Assembly: GCA_027186245.1 (NCBI GenBank)
Contig: CP114482.1
Coordinates: 30,461,209-30,525,208, forward strand
Length of the DNA: 64,000 bases
Reading direction: 5' to 3'
From: Coriaria nepalensis
Lineage: Eukaryota; Streptophyta; Magnoliopsida; Cucurbitales; Coriariaceae
Shown here piece by piece: positions 54,061 through 64,000 of this stretch. Every line of letters starts with the position of its first letter. The stretch's first letter is position 1. Both the position numbers and the translations under genes were made by a program. The notes under the pieces were generated by a model. The model was given only the letters and a program-made list of their open reading frames with translations. It was not told where the DNA came from and did no database searches.

Positions 54061-56290
54061 TCGTGTATAAACTGCAAAAGTAGAATTCGTTCTAATCACA
54101 ATCATAAGATGTATTGGCTTGAGGTGACTCATGAAAATGATTTTAAGGTGAACTAAATGCACACATGTCCTGCAAAGGACATTGGAATGTTGTCCACAAA
54201 ACTCGGGTTTGAAGTTCAAAAACAAAATTTGTTTGAATCACCATCATATAACCTATTGGCTTGGGGTGACTCATTGACATGATTTTAAGATGAAACCGAG
54301 GCACACGTGTCCCCCAAAGGTCATTAGCATGTTGTGCACGAAACTCGGGTATAAAGTGCAAAAGTAGAATACGTTCTAATCACAATCACAAGATGTATTG
54401 GCTTGAGGTGACTCATTAAAATGATTTTAAGGTAAAACAAATGTACACATGTCAAGCGAAGGACATTAGCATGTTATGCACAAAACTCGTGTTTGAAGTG
54501 AAAAAATAGAATTTATTCGAATCGCCATCATATGACTTATTTGCTCGAGATGACTCATTGACATGATTTTAAGGTGAAACAATGGCAAACGTGTCCCCTA
54601 AAAGTCATTACCACGTTGTGCACGAAGCTTGTGTATAAAGTGTGAAAGTAGAATTCGTTCTAATCGCAATCATAAGATGTATTGGCTTGAGGTGACTCAT
54701 AAAAATGATTTTAAGGTAAAATAAATGATCACATGTCCTGCAAAGGACACTAGAATGTTGTGCACAAAACTCGTGTTTGAAGTGCAAAAATAGAATTTAT
54801 TCGAATCGCCATCATATGACTTATTAGCTTGAGTTGACGCATTGACTTGATTTTAAGGTGAAACCAAGGCACACGTGTCCTCTAAAGGTCATTAGCATGT
54901 TGTGCACGAAAGTCCTGTATAAACTGCAAAAGTAGAATTCGTTCTAATCACAATCACAAGATGTATTGGCTTGAGGTGACTCATGAAAATGATTTTAAGG
55001 TGAAACAAATGCACACATGTCCTGCAAATCACATTAGAATGTTATGCACAAAACTCGTGTTTGAAGTGCAAAAACAGAATTTGTTCGAATCACCATCATA
55101 TGACTTATTGGCTTGGGGTGACTCATTGACATAATTTTAAGGTGAAACCAAGGTACACGTGTCCCCCAAAGGTCATTAGCATGTTGTGCACGAAACTCGG
55201 GTATAAAGTGCAAAATTAGAATTCGTTCTAATCACAATCATAAGATGTATTGGCTTGAGGTGACTCATGAAAATGATTTTAAGGTGAACTAAATGCACAC
55301 ATGTCCTGCAAAGGACATTGGAATGTTGTCCACAAAACTCGGGTTTGAAGTTCAAAAACAAAATTTGTTTGAATCACCATCATATAACCTATTGGCTTGG
55401 GGTGACTCATTGACATGATTTTAAGATTAAACCGAGGCACACGTGTCCCCCAAAGGTCATTAGCATGTTGTGCACGAAACTCGGGTATAAAGTGCAAAAG
55501 TAGAATTCGTTCTAATCACAATCACAAGATGTATTGGCTTGAGGTGACTCATTAAAATGATTTTAAGGTAAAAAAAATGTACACATGTCAAGCGAAGGAC
55601 GTTAGCATGTTATGCACAAAAATCGTGTTTGAAGTGAAAAAATAGAATTTATTCGAATCGCCATCATATGACTTATTTGCTCGAGATGACTCATTGACAT
55701 GATTTTAAGGTGAAACAATGGCAAACGTGTCCCCTAAAAGTCATTACCACGTTGTGCACGAAGCTTGTGTATAAAGTGTGAAAGTAGAATTCGTTCTAAT
55801 CGCAATCATAAGATGTATTGGCTTGAGGTGACTCATAAAAATGATTTTAAGGTAAAATAAATGATCACATGTCCCGCAAAGGACACTAGAATGTTGTGCA
55901 CAAAACTCGTGTTTGAAGTGCAAAAATAGAATTTATTCGTATCGCCATCATATGACTTATTAGCTTGAGTTGACTCATTGACTTGATTTTAAGGTGAAAC
56001 CAAGGCACACGTGTCCTCTAAAGGTCATTAGCATGTTGTGCACGAAAGTCCTGTATAAACTGCAAAAGTAGAATTCGTTCTAATCACAATCACAAGATGT
56101 ATTGGCTTGAGGTGACTCATGAAAATGATTTTAAGATGAAACAAATGCACACATGTCCCGCAAATCACATTAGAATGTTATGCACAAAACTCGTGTTTGA
56201 AGTGCAAAAACAGAATTTGTTCGAATCACCATCATATGACTTATTGGCTTGGGGTGACTCATTGACATAATTTTAAGGTGAAACCAAGGC
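54060..56290 (+). repeat. 1,136-bp HOR (8 monomers), two tandem copies
   Basis: The sequence from about 54,060 to 55,150 matches about 55,196-56,286 at an offset of 1,136 bp. Shared markers include GGTGAACTAAATGC at 54,147/55,283, GACATTGGAATGTTGTCC, GAAACAATGGCAAACGTG, ACCACGTTGTGCACGAAGC and GAAAGTCCTGTATAAACTGC. A few single-base differences separate the copies, such as AAGATGAAACC versus AAGATTAAACC. Confidence 0.85.
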
Positions 56291-59200
56291 ACACGTGTCC
56301 CCTAAAGGTCATTAGCATGTTGTGCACGAAACTCGTGTATAAACTGAAAAATTAGAATTCGTTCTAATCACAATCATGACATGTACTGCCTTGAGGTGAC
56401 TCATGAAAATGATTTTGAGGAAAAATAAATGATCACATGTCCCACAAAGGACACTAGAATGTTGTGCACAAAACTCGTGTTTGAAGTGCAAAAGTAGAAT
56501 TTATTCGAATCGCCATCATATGACTTATTAGCTTGAGATGACTCATTGACATGATTTTAAGGTGAAACCAAGGCTCACGTGTCCCCCAAAGGTCATTAGC
56601 ATGTTGTGCACGAAACTCGTGTATAAAGTGCAAAAGTAGAATTCGTTCTAATCACAATCACAAGATGTATTGGCTTGAGGTGACTCATGAAAATGATTTT
56701 AAGGTGAAACAAATGCACACATGTCCCGCAAATCACATTAGAATGTTATGCACAAAACTCGTGTTTGAAGTGCAAAAACAGAATTTGTTCGAATCACCAT
56801 CATATGACTTATTGGCTTGGGGTGACTCATTGACATAATTTTAAGGTGAAACCAAGGTACACGTGTCCCCCAAAGGTCATTACCATGTTGTGCACGAAAC
56901 TCGGGTATAAAGTGCAAAAGTAGAATGCGTTCTAATCACAATCATAAGATTTATTGGCTTGAGGTGACTCATTAAAATGATTTTAAGGTAAAACAAATGT
57001 ACACATGTCAAGCGAAGGACATTAGCATGTTGTGCACAAAACTCGTGTTTGAAGTGCAAATATAGAATTTATTCGAATCGCCATCATATGACTTACTAGC
57101 TTGAGATGTCTCATTGACTTGATTTTAGGTGAAACAAAAGCCACACGTGTCCCCTAAAAGTCATTACCATGTTGTGCCCGTAGCTTGTGTATAAAGTGTG
57201 AAAGTAGAATTCGTTCTAATCGTAAACATAAGATGTATTGGCTTGAGGTGACTCATGAAAATGATTTTAAGGTAAAATAAATGAACACATGTCCCGCAAA
57301 GGACATTAGAATGTTGTGCACAAAACTCGTGTTTGAGGTGCAAAAACAGAATTTATTCGAATCGCCATCATATGACTTATTAGCTTGATTTGACTCATTG
57401 ACATGATTTTAAGGTGAAACCAAGGCAAACGGGTCCCCGAAAGGTCATTAGCATGTTGTGCACGAAACTCGTGTATAAAGTGCAAAAGTAGAATTCGTTC
57501 TAATCACAATCATAAAATGTACTGGCTTGAGGTGACTCATGAAAATGATTTTAAGGTGAAACAAATTTACACATGTCCCGCAAAGGACATTAGAATGTTG
57601 TGCACAAAACTCGTGTTTGAAGTTCAAAAATGAAATTTGTTCGAATCACGATCATATGACTTATTGGCTTGGGGTGACTCATTGACATGATTTTAAGGTG
57701 AAACCAAGGCACACGTGTCCCCGAAAGGTCATTAGCATGTTGTGCACGAAACTCGTGTAAAAAGTGCAAAAGTAGAATTCGTTATAATCACAATCACAAG
57801 ATGTATTGGCTTGAGGTGACTCATGAAAATGATTTTAAGGTGAAACAAATGCACACATGTCCCGCAAAGGACATTAGAATGTTGTCGACAAAACTCGTGT
57901 TTGAAGTGCAAAAATAAAATTTATTCGAATCGCCATCATATGACTTATTAGCTTGAGTTGACTCATTGACATGATTTTAAGGTGAAACCAAGGCACACGT
58001 GTCCCCGAAAGGTCATTAGCATGTTGTGCGCGAAACTTGTGTATAAACTGCAAAAGTAGAATTTGTTCAAATCACAATCATAAGATGTACTGGCTTGAGG
58101 TGACTCATGAAAATTATTTTAAGGTGAGACAAATGAACACATGTCCCGCAAAGGACATTAGAGTGTTGTGCACAAAACTCGTGTTTGAAGTGCAAATATA
58201 TAATTTATTCGAATCGCCATCATATGACTTATTAGCTTGAGATGACTCATTGACATGATTTTAAGGTGAAACCAAGGCTCACGTGTCCCCCAAAGGTCAT
58301 TAGCATGTTGTGCACGAAACTCGTGTATAAAGTGCAAAAGTAGAATTCGTTCTATTCACAATCATAAGATTTATTGGCTTAAGGTGACTCATAAAATGAT
58401 TTTAAGGTGAAACAAATGAACACATGTCCCGTAATGGACATTAGAATGTTGTGCACAAAACTCGTGTTTGAAGTGCAAAAACGAAATTTGTTCGAATCAC
58501 CATCATATGACTTATTGGCTTTGGGTGACTCATTGACATGATTTTAAGGTGAAACCAAGGTACACGTGTCCCCAAAAGGTCATTAGCATGTTGTGCACGA
58601 AACTCGTGTATAAAGTACAAAAGTAGAATTCGTTCTAATCACAATCATAAGATGTACTGGCCTGAGGTGACTGATAAAATGATTTTAAGGTGAAACAAAT
58701 GCACACATGTCCCGGAAAGGACATTAGAATGTTGTGCACAAAACTCGTGTTTGAAGTGCAAAAACAGAATTTGTTCGAATCACCATCATATGACTTATTG
58801 GCTTGGGGTGACTCATTGACATGATTTTAAGGTGAAACCAAGGCACACGGGTCCCCCGAAGGTCATTAGCATGTTGTGCACGAAACTCGTGCATAAAGTG
58901 CAAAAGTAGAATTCGTTCTAATCACAATCATAAGATGTATTGGCTTAAGGTGACTCATAAAATGATTTTAAGGTGAAACAAATGAACACATGTCCCGTAA
59001 AGGACATTAGAATGTTGTGAACAAAACTCGTGTTTGAAGTTCAAAAACGAAATTTGTTCGAATCACCATCATATGACTTATTGGCTTGGGGTGACTCATT
59101 GACATGATTTTAAGGTGAAACCAAGGCACACGTGTCCCCGAAAGGTCATTAGCATGTTGTGCCCGAAACTCGTGTATAAAGTACAAAAGTAGAATTCGTT

Positions 59201-62200
59201 CTAATCACAATCATAAGATGTATTGGCTTAAGGTGACTCATAAAATGATTTTAAGGTGAAACAAATGAACACATGTCCCGTAAAGGACATTAGAATGTTG
59301 TGCACAAAACTCGTGTTTGAAGTTCAAAAACGAAATTTGTTCGAATCACCATCATATGACTTATTGGCTTGGGGTGACTCATTGACATGATTTTAAGGTG
59401 AAACCAAGGCACACGTGTCCCCGAAAGGTCATTAGCATGTTGTGCCCGAAACTCGTGTATAAAGTACAAAAGTAGAATTCGTTCTAATCACAATCATAAG
59501 ATGTACTGGCCTGAGGTGACTCATAAAATGATTTTAAGGTGAAACAAATGCACACATGTCCCGCAAAGGACATTAGAATGTTGTGCACAAAACTCGTGTT
59601 TGAAGTGCAAAAGCAGAATTTGTTCGAATCACCATCAAATGACTTATTGGCTTGGGGTGACTCATTGACATGATTTTAAGGTGAAACCAAGGCACACGTG
59701 TCCCCCAAAGGTCGATAGCATGTTGTGCACGAAACTCGGGTATAAAGTGCAAAAGTAGAATGTGTTCTAATCACAATCATAAGATTTATTGGCTTGAGGT
59801 GACTCATTAAAATGATTTTAAGGTAAAAGAAATGTACACATGTCAAGCGGAGGACATTAGCATGTTGTGCACAAAACTCGTGTTTGAAGTGCAAATATAG
59901 AATTTATTCGAATCGCCATCATATGACTTATTAGCTTGAGATGACTCATTGACTTGATTTTAAGGTGAAACAAAAGGCACACGTGTCCCCTAAAAGTCAT
60001 TACCATGTTGTGCTCGTAGCTTGTGTATAAAGTGTGAAAGTAGAATTCGTTCTAATCGCAAACATAAGATGTATTGGCTTGAGGTGACTCATGAAAATGG
60101 TTTTAAGGTAAAATAAATGAACACATGTCCCGCAAAGGACATTAGAATGTTGTGCACAAAACTCGTGTTTGTGGTGCAAAAACAGAATTTATTCGAATCG
60201 CCATCATATGACTTATTAGCTCTATTTGACTCATTGACACGATTTTAAGGTGAAACCAAGGCACACGTGTCCCCGAAAGGTCATTAGCATGTTGTGCACG
60301 AAACTCGTGTATAAAGTGCAAAAGTAGAATTCGTTCTAATCACAATCATAAGATGTACTGGCTTGAGGTGACTCATGAAAATGATTTTAAGGTGAAACAA
60401 ATTTACACATGTCCCGCAAAGGACATAAGAATGTTGTGCACAAAACTCGTGTTTGAAGTTTAAAAACGAAATTTGTTTGAATCACGATCATATGACTTAT
60501 TGGCTTGGGGTGACTCATTGACATGATTTTAAGGTGAAACCAAGCCACACGTGTCCCCAAAAGTCATTAGCATGTTGTGCACGAAACTCGGGTATAAAGT
60601 GCAAAAGTTGAATTCGTTGTAATCACAATCATAAGATGTATTGTCTTGAGGTGACTCATTAAAATGAATTTAAGGTAAAACAAATATACACATGTCAAGC
60701 GAAGGACATTAGCATGTTGTGCACAAAACTCGTGTTTGAAGTGCAAATATAGAATTTATTCGAATCGCCATCATATGACTTATTAGCTTGAGATGACTCA
60801 TTGACATGATTTTAAGGTGAAACCAAGGCTCACGTGTCCCCCAAAGGTCATTAGCATGTTGTGCACGAAACTCGTGCATAAAGTGCAAAAGTTGAATTCA
60901 TTCTAATCACAATCATAAGATGTATTGGCTTAAGGTGACTCATAAAATGATTTTAAGGTGAAACAAATGAACACATGTCCCGTAAAGGACATTAGAATGT
61001 TGTGCACAAAACTCGTGTTTGAAGTTCAAAAACGAAATTTGTTCGAATCACCATCATATGGCTTATTGGCTTGGGGTGACTCATTGACATGATTTTAAGG
61101 TGAAACCAAGGCACACGTGTCCCCGAAAGGTCATTAGCATGTTGTGCACGAAACTCGTGTATAAAGTACAAAAGTAGAATTCGTTCTAACCACAACCATA
61201 GGATGTACTGGCCTGAGGTGACTCATAAAATGATTTTAAGGTGAAACAAATGCACACATGTCCCGCAAAGGACATTAGAATGTTGTGCACAAAACTCGTG
61301 TTTGAAGTGCAAAAACAGAATTTGTTCGAATCACCATCATATGACTTATTGGCTTGGGGTGACTCATTGACATGATTTTAAGGTGAAACCAAGGCACACG
61401 TGTCCCCCGAAGGTCATTAGCATGTTGTGCACGAAACTCGGGTATAAAGTGCAAAAGTAGAATTCGTTCTAATCACAATCATAAGATGTATTTGCTTGAG
61501 GTGACTCATTAAAATGAATTTAAGGTAAAACAAATGTACACATGTCAAGGGAAGGACATTAGCATGTTGTGCACAAAACTCGTGTTTGAAGTGCAAATAT
61601 AGAATTTATTCGAATCGCCATCATATGACTTATTAGCTTGAGATGACTCATTGACATGATTTTAAGGTGAAACCAAGGCTCACGTGTCCCCCAATGGTCA
61701 TTAGTATGTTGTGCACGAAACTCGTGTACAAAGTGCAAAAGTAGAATTCGTTCTAATCACAATCATAAGATGTACTGGCCTGAGGTGACTCATAAAATGA
61801 TTTTAAGGTGAAACAAATGCACACATGTCCCGCAAAGGATATTAGAATGTTGTGCACAAAACTCGTGTTTGAAGTGCAAAAACAAAATTTCTTCGAATCA
61901 CCATCAAATGACTTATTGGCTTGGGGTGACTCATTCACATGATTTTAAGGTGAAACCAAGGCACACGTGTCCCCCAAAGGTCATTAGCATGTTGTGCACG
62001 AAACTCGGGTATAAAGTGCAAAAGTAGAATTAGTTCTAATCGCAATCATAAGATGTATTGGCTTGAGGTGACTCATGAAAATGATTTTAAGGTGAAACAA
62101 ATGCACACATGTCCTGCAAAGGACATTAGAATGTTGTGCACAAAACTCGGGTTTGAAGTTCAAAAACAAAAATTGTTCGTATCACCATCATATAACCTAT

Positions 62201-63243
62201 TGGCTTGGGGTGACTCATTGACGTGACTTTAAGGTGAAACCAAGGCACACGTGTCCCCCAAAGGTCATTAGCATGTTGTGCACGAAAGTCGTGTATAAAG
62301 TGCAAAAGTAGAATTCGTTATAATCACAATCACAAGATGTATTGGCTTGAGGTGACTCATGAAAATGATTTTAAGGTGAAACAAATGCACACATGTCCCG
62401 CAAGGGACATTAGAATGTTGTGCACAAAACTCGTGTTTGAAGTGCAAAAATAGAATTTATTCGAATCGCCATCATATGACTTATTAGCTTGAGTTGACTC
62501 ATTGACATGATTTTAAGGTGAAACCAAGGCACACGTATCCCCGAAAGGTCATTAGCATGTTGTGCACGAAACTTGTGTATAAACTGCAAAAGTAGAATTC
62601 GTTCTAATCACAATCATAAGATGTACTGGCTTGAGGTGACTCATGAAAATGATTTTAAGGTGAGACAAATGAACACATGTCCCGCAAAGGACATTAGAAT
62701 GTTTTGCACAAAACTCGTGTTTGAAGTGCAAAAACAAAATTAATTCGAATCACCATCATATGAATTATTGGCTTGGGGTGACTCATTGACATGATTTTAA
62801 GGTGAAACCAAGGCACACGTGTCCCCCAAAGGTCATTAGCATGTTGTGCACGAAACTCGTGTATAAAGTGCAAAAGCAGAATTCGTTCTAATCACAATCT
62901 AAGAAGTAGTGGCTTGAGGTGACTCATGAAAATGATTTTATGGTTAAACAAATGCTCACATGTCCCGCAAATGACATTAGAATATTGTGCACAAAACTCG
63001 TGTTTGAAGTGCAAAAATAGAATTTCTTCGAATCACCATGAAATGACTTATTGGCTTGGGGTGATTTATTGACATGATCTTAAGGTGAAACCAAGGCACA
63101 CGTGTCCCCTAAAGGTGATTTGCATGTTGTGCACGAAACTCGTGTATAAACTGCAAAAGTAGAATTCATTCTAATCACAATCATAAGATGTATTGGCTCG
63201 AGGTGACTCATGAAAATGATTTTAAGGTGAAACAAATGCACAC

Positions 63244-63261
63244 ATGTCCCGCAAAGGACAT
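63244..63261. other. 6-bp inverted repeat in type B monomers (example site)
   Basis: The sequence ATGTCC-CGCAAA-GGACAT is a perfect 6-bp dyad with a 6-base spacer. Many type B monomers keep it. Type A has GTGTCC-CCCAAA-GGTCAT, in which two of six pairs fail. Some B variants (TCCAGCAAAGGTC) have also lost it. It could extrude as a very small hairpin, but the stem is short and could be incidental. Confidence 0.55.
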
Positions 63262-63381
63262 TAGAATGTTGTGCACAAAACTCGTGTTTGAAGTGCAAAA
63301 ACAGAATTTGTTCGAATCACCATCATATGACTTATTGGCTTGGGGTTACTCATTGACATGATTTTAAGGTGAAACCAAGGC

Positions 63382-63389
63382 ACACGTGT
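63382..63389. other. ACACGTGT palindrome in type A monomers (example site)
   Basis: Most type A monomers contain ACACGTGT, an 8-bp palindrome with the CACGTG core used by bHLH and bZIP factors. Type B monomers have ACACATGT at the equivalent place, so the CACGTG core is A-specific and recurs about every 284 bp. It is a sequence property of the repeat; no regulatory role is shown. Confidence 0.6.
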
Positions 63390-64000
63390 CCCCCAAAGGT
63401 CATTAGCATGTTGTGCACGAAACTCGTGTATAAAGTGCAAAAGTAGAATTCGTCCTAATCACAATCTAAGATGTACTGGCCAGAGGTGACTCATAAATTG
63501 ATTTTTAGGTGAAACAAATGCACACATGTCCTGCAAAGGACATTAGAATGTTGTGCACAAAACTCGTGTTTGAAGTGCAAAAACAGAAATAATTCGAATC
63601 ACCATCATATGACTTATTGGCCTGGGGTGACTCATTGACATGATTTTAAGGTGAAACCAAGGCACACGTGTCCTCCAAAGGACAGTAGCATGTTGTGCAC
63701 GAAACTCGTGTATAAAGTGCAAAAGTAGAATTCGTTCTAATCACAATCATAAGATGTATTGCCTTACGGTGACTCATTACAGTGATTTTAAGGTAAAACA
63801 AATGCACACATGTCCAACAAAGGACGTTAGAATGTTGTGCACAAAACTCGTGTTTAAAGTGCCATAATAGAATTTATTCGAATCGCCATCATATGACTTA
63901 TTAGCTTGAGATGACTCATTGACATGATTTTAAGGTGAAAACAAGGCACACGTGTCCCCCAAAAGTCATTACCATGTTGTGCACGAAACTTGTGTATAAA

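Larger units (their letters stand above)
7834..64000 (+). repeat. Satellite subfamily 2: 142-bp A/B monomers forming a 284-bp dimer
   Basis: Two diverged 142-bp monomers alternate for 56 kb. Type A carries GAAACCAAGGCACACGTGTC, GGTCATTAGCATGTTGTGC, a GAATTCGTTCTAATC segment and GTATTGGCTTGAGG. Type B carries GAAACAAATGCACACATGTC, GGACATTAGAATGTTGTGC, GAATTTGTTCGAATCACC and CATATGACTTATTGGC. Both end in GTGACTCAT in most copies. Orientation is constant: strand-specific landmark frames occur only on one strand each throughout. Most A monomers contain an EcoRI site (GAATTC) and most B monomers an NdeI site (CATATG). No gene, RNA gene, mobile element or unique spacer was seen anywhere in the block. 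This array most likely forms constitutive heterochromatin, but a centromere role is inference. Confidence 0.96.
56290..64000 (+). repeat. Subfamily 2 dimers to the window end, with 283-bp and ~851-bp tandem units
   Basis: Dimers continue to the last base. Between about 58,950 and 59,500 a dimer repeats at 283 bp, one base short because of CTCATAAAATGATT for CTCATGAAAATGATT. Neighbouring copies share CATGTCCCGTAAAGG, GTTCAAAAACGAAATTTG and TTGTGCCCGAAACTC. The CATGTCAAG variant recurs at 57,004, 59,839, 60,691 and 61,541, the last steps being 852 and 850 bp. Toward the right edge monomers lie close to the A/B consensus, and the array continues past the window. Confidence 0.8.

Noticed and set aside
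6710..63298. Many open frames of 60-106 codons on both strands with similar translations
   Set aside because: They recur with the satellite at the same monomer positions on both strands, end when the monomer or dimer repeats (142 and 284 are not multiples of 3), and show no start-site context or codon bias. They are by-products of the repeat.
7834..64000. CRISPR-like regular repeat-spacer structure
   Set aside because: The whole 142-bp unit is repeated, with no short identical repeat separated by unique spacers.
1..64000. Gene encoding a long tandem-repeat protein
   Set aside because: No frame stays open through more than one dimer, and both strands contain frequent stops.
1..64000. Telomeric repeats, rDNA spacer or tRNA-derived repeat
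   Set aside because: No TTTAGGG- or TTAGGG-type runs, no rRNA gene sequence and no clear tRNA A-box/B-box pair were seen in the monomers.
1..64000. Inverted segments or head-to-head monomers
   Set aside because: Strand-specific landmarks keep the same orientation from start to end, and I found no reversed monomer.

Overview
The whole 64 kb window is tandem satellite DNA from a eukaryotic nuclear genome. I found no protein-coding gene, RNA gene, transposon, CRISPR array or single-copy sequence. Every base I read belongs to a head-to-tail array of AT-rich monomers of about 142-145 bp, all in one orientation. Arrays of this kind, with near-nucleosomal monomers and nested higher-order repeats (HORs), are typical of centromeric or pericentromeric heterochromatin. 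A plant is my best guess for the host, but nothing here identifies the species and I do not recognise the satellite as a named family.

Layout. Positions 1 to about 7,834 hold subfamily 1: monomers of about 143-145 bp arranged as 429-bp trimers and 290-bp dimers, which at the left end combine into an 8-monomer HOR of about 1,147 bp. An abrupt junction at about 7,834 leads to subfamily 2, which fills the remaining 56 kb. Subfamily 2 is an alternating pair of 142-bp monomers, called A and B here, giving a 284-bp dimer. The subfamilies are homologous and keep the same monomer register across the junction.

Within subfamily 2, local amplification has built different HORs from the same dimer: about 1,137/1,423 bp (7.85-12 kb), a 1.07-kb segment duplicated at 2,840 bp spacing (12.9-16.8 kb), a highly homogeneous 1,987-bp HOR (17.6-23.3 kb), a 1,419-bp HOR (27-32 kb), several 1,420-bp units (32.7-36.7 and 38-40.9 kb), 1,704-bp and 6,816-bp spaced duplications (35.5-43.6 kb), a zone where the A/B alternation is broken by chimeric monomers (43.5-50.3 kb), a 1,136-bp unit (54-56.3 kb) and near-identical 283-bp dimers (58.9-59.5 kb). 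Almost all periods are whole multiples of 284 bp, with small departures explained by 1-bp indels that serve as lineage markers.

The short open frames of 60-106 codons on both strands are by-products of the repeat. The monomer (142) and dimer (284) lengths are not multiples of three, so no frame can persist. Recurrent short motifs (a CACGTG core in A, a 6-bp dyad in B, TGACTCA at most monomer boundaries, and an element resembling a degenerate CENP-B box) are described as features or findings; any function for them is conjecture. All periods come from spacing of landmark sequences read by eye, and segment edges are good to a few tens of bases.
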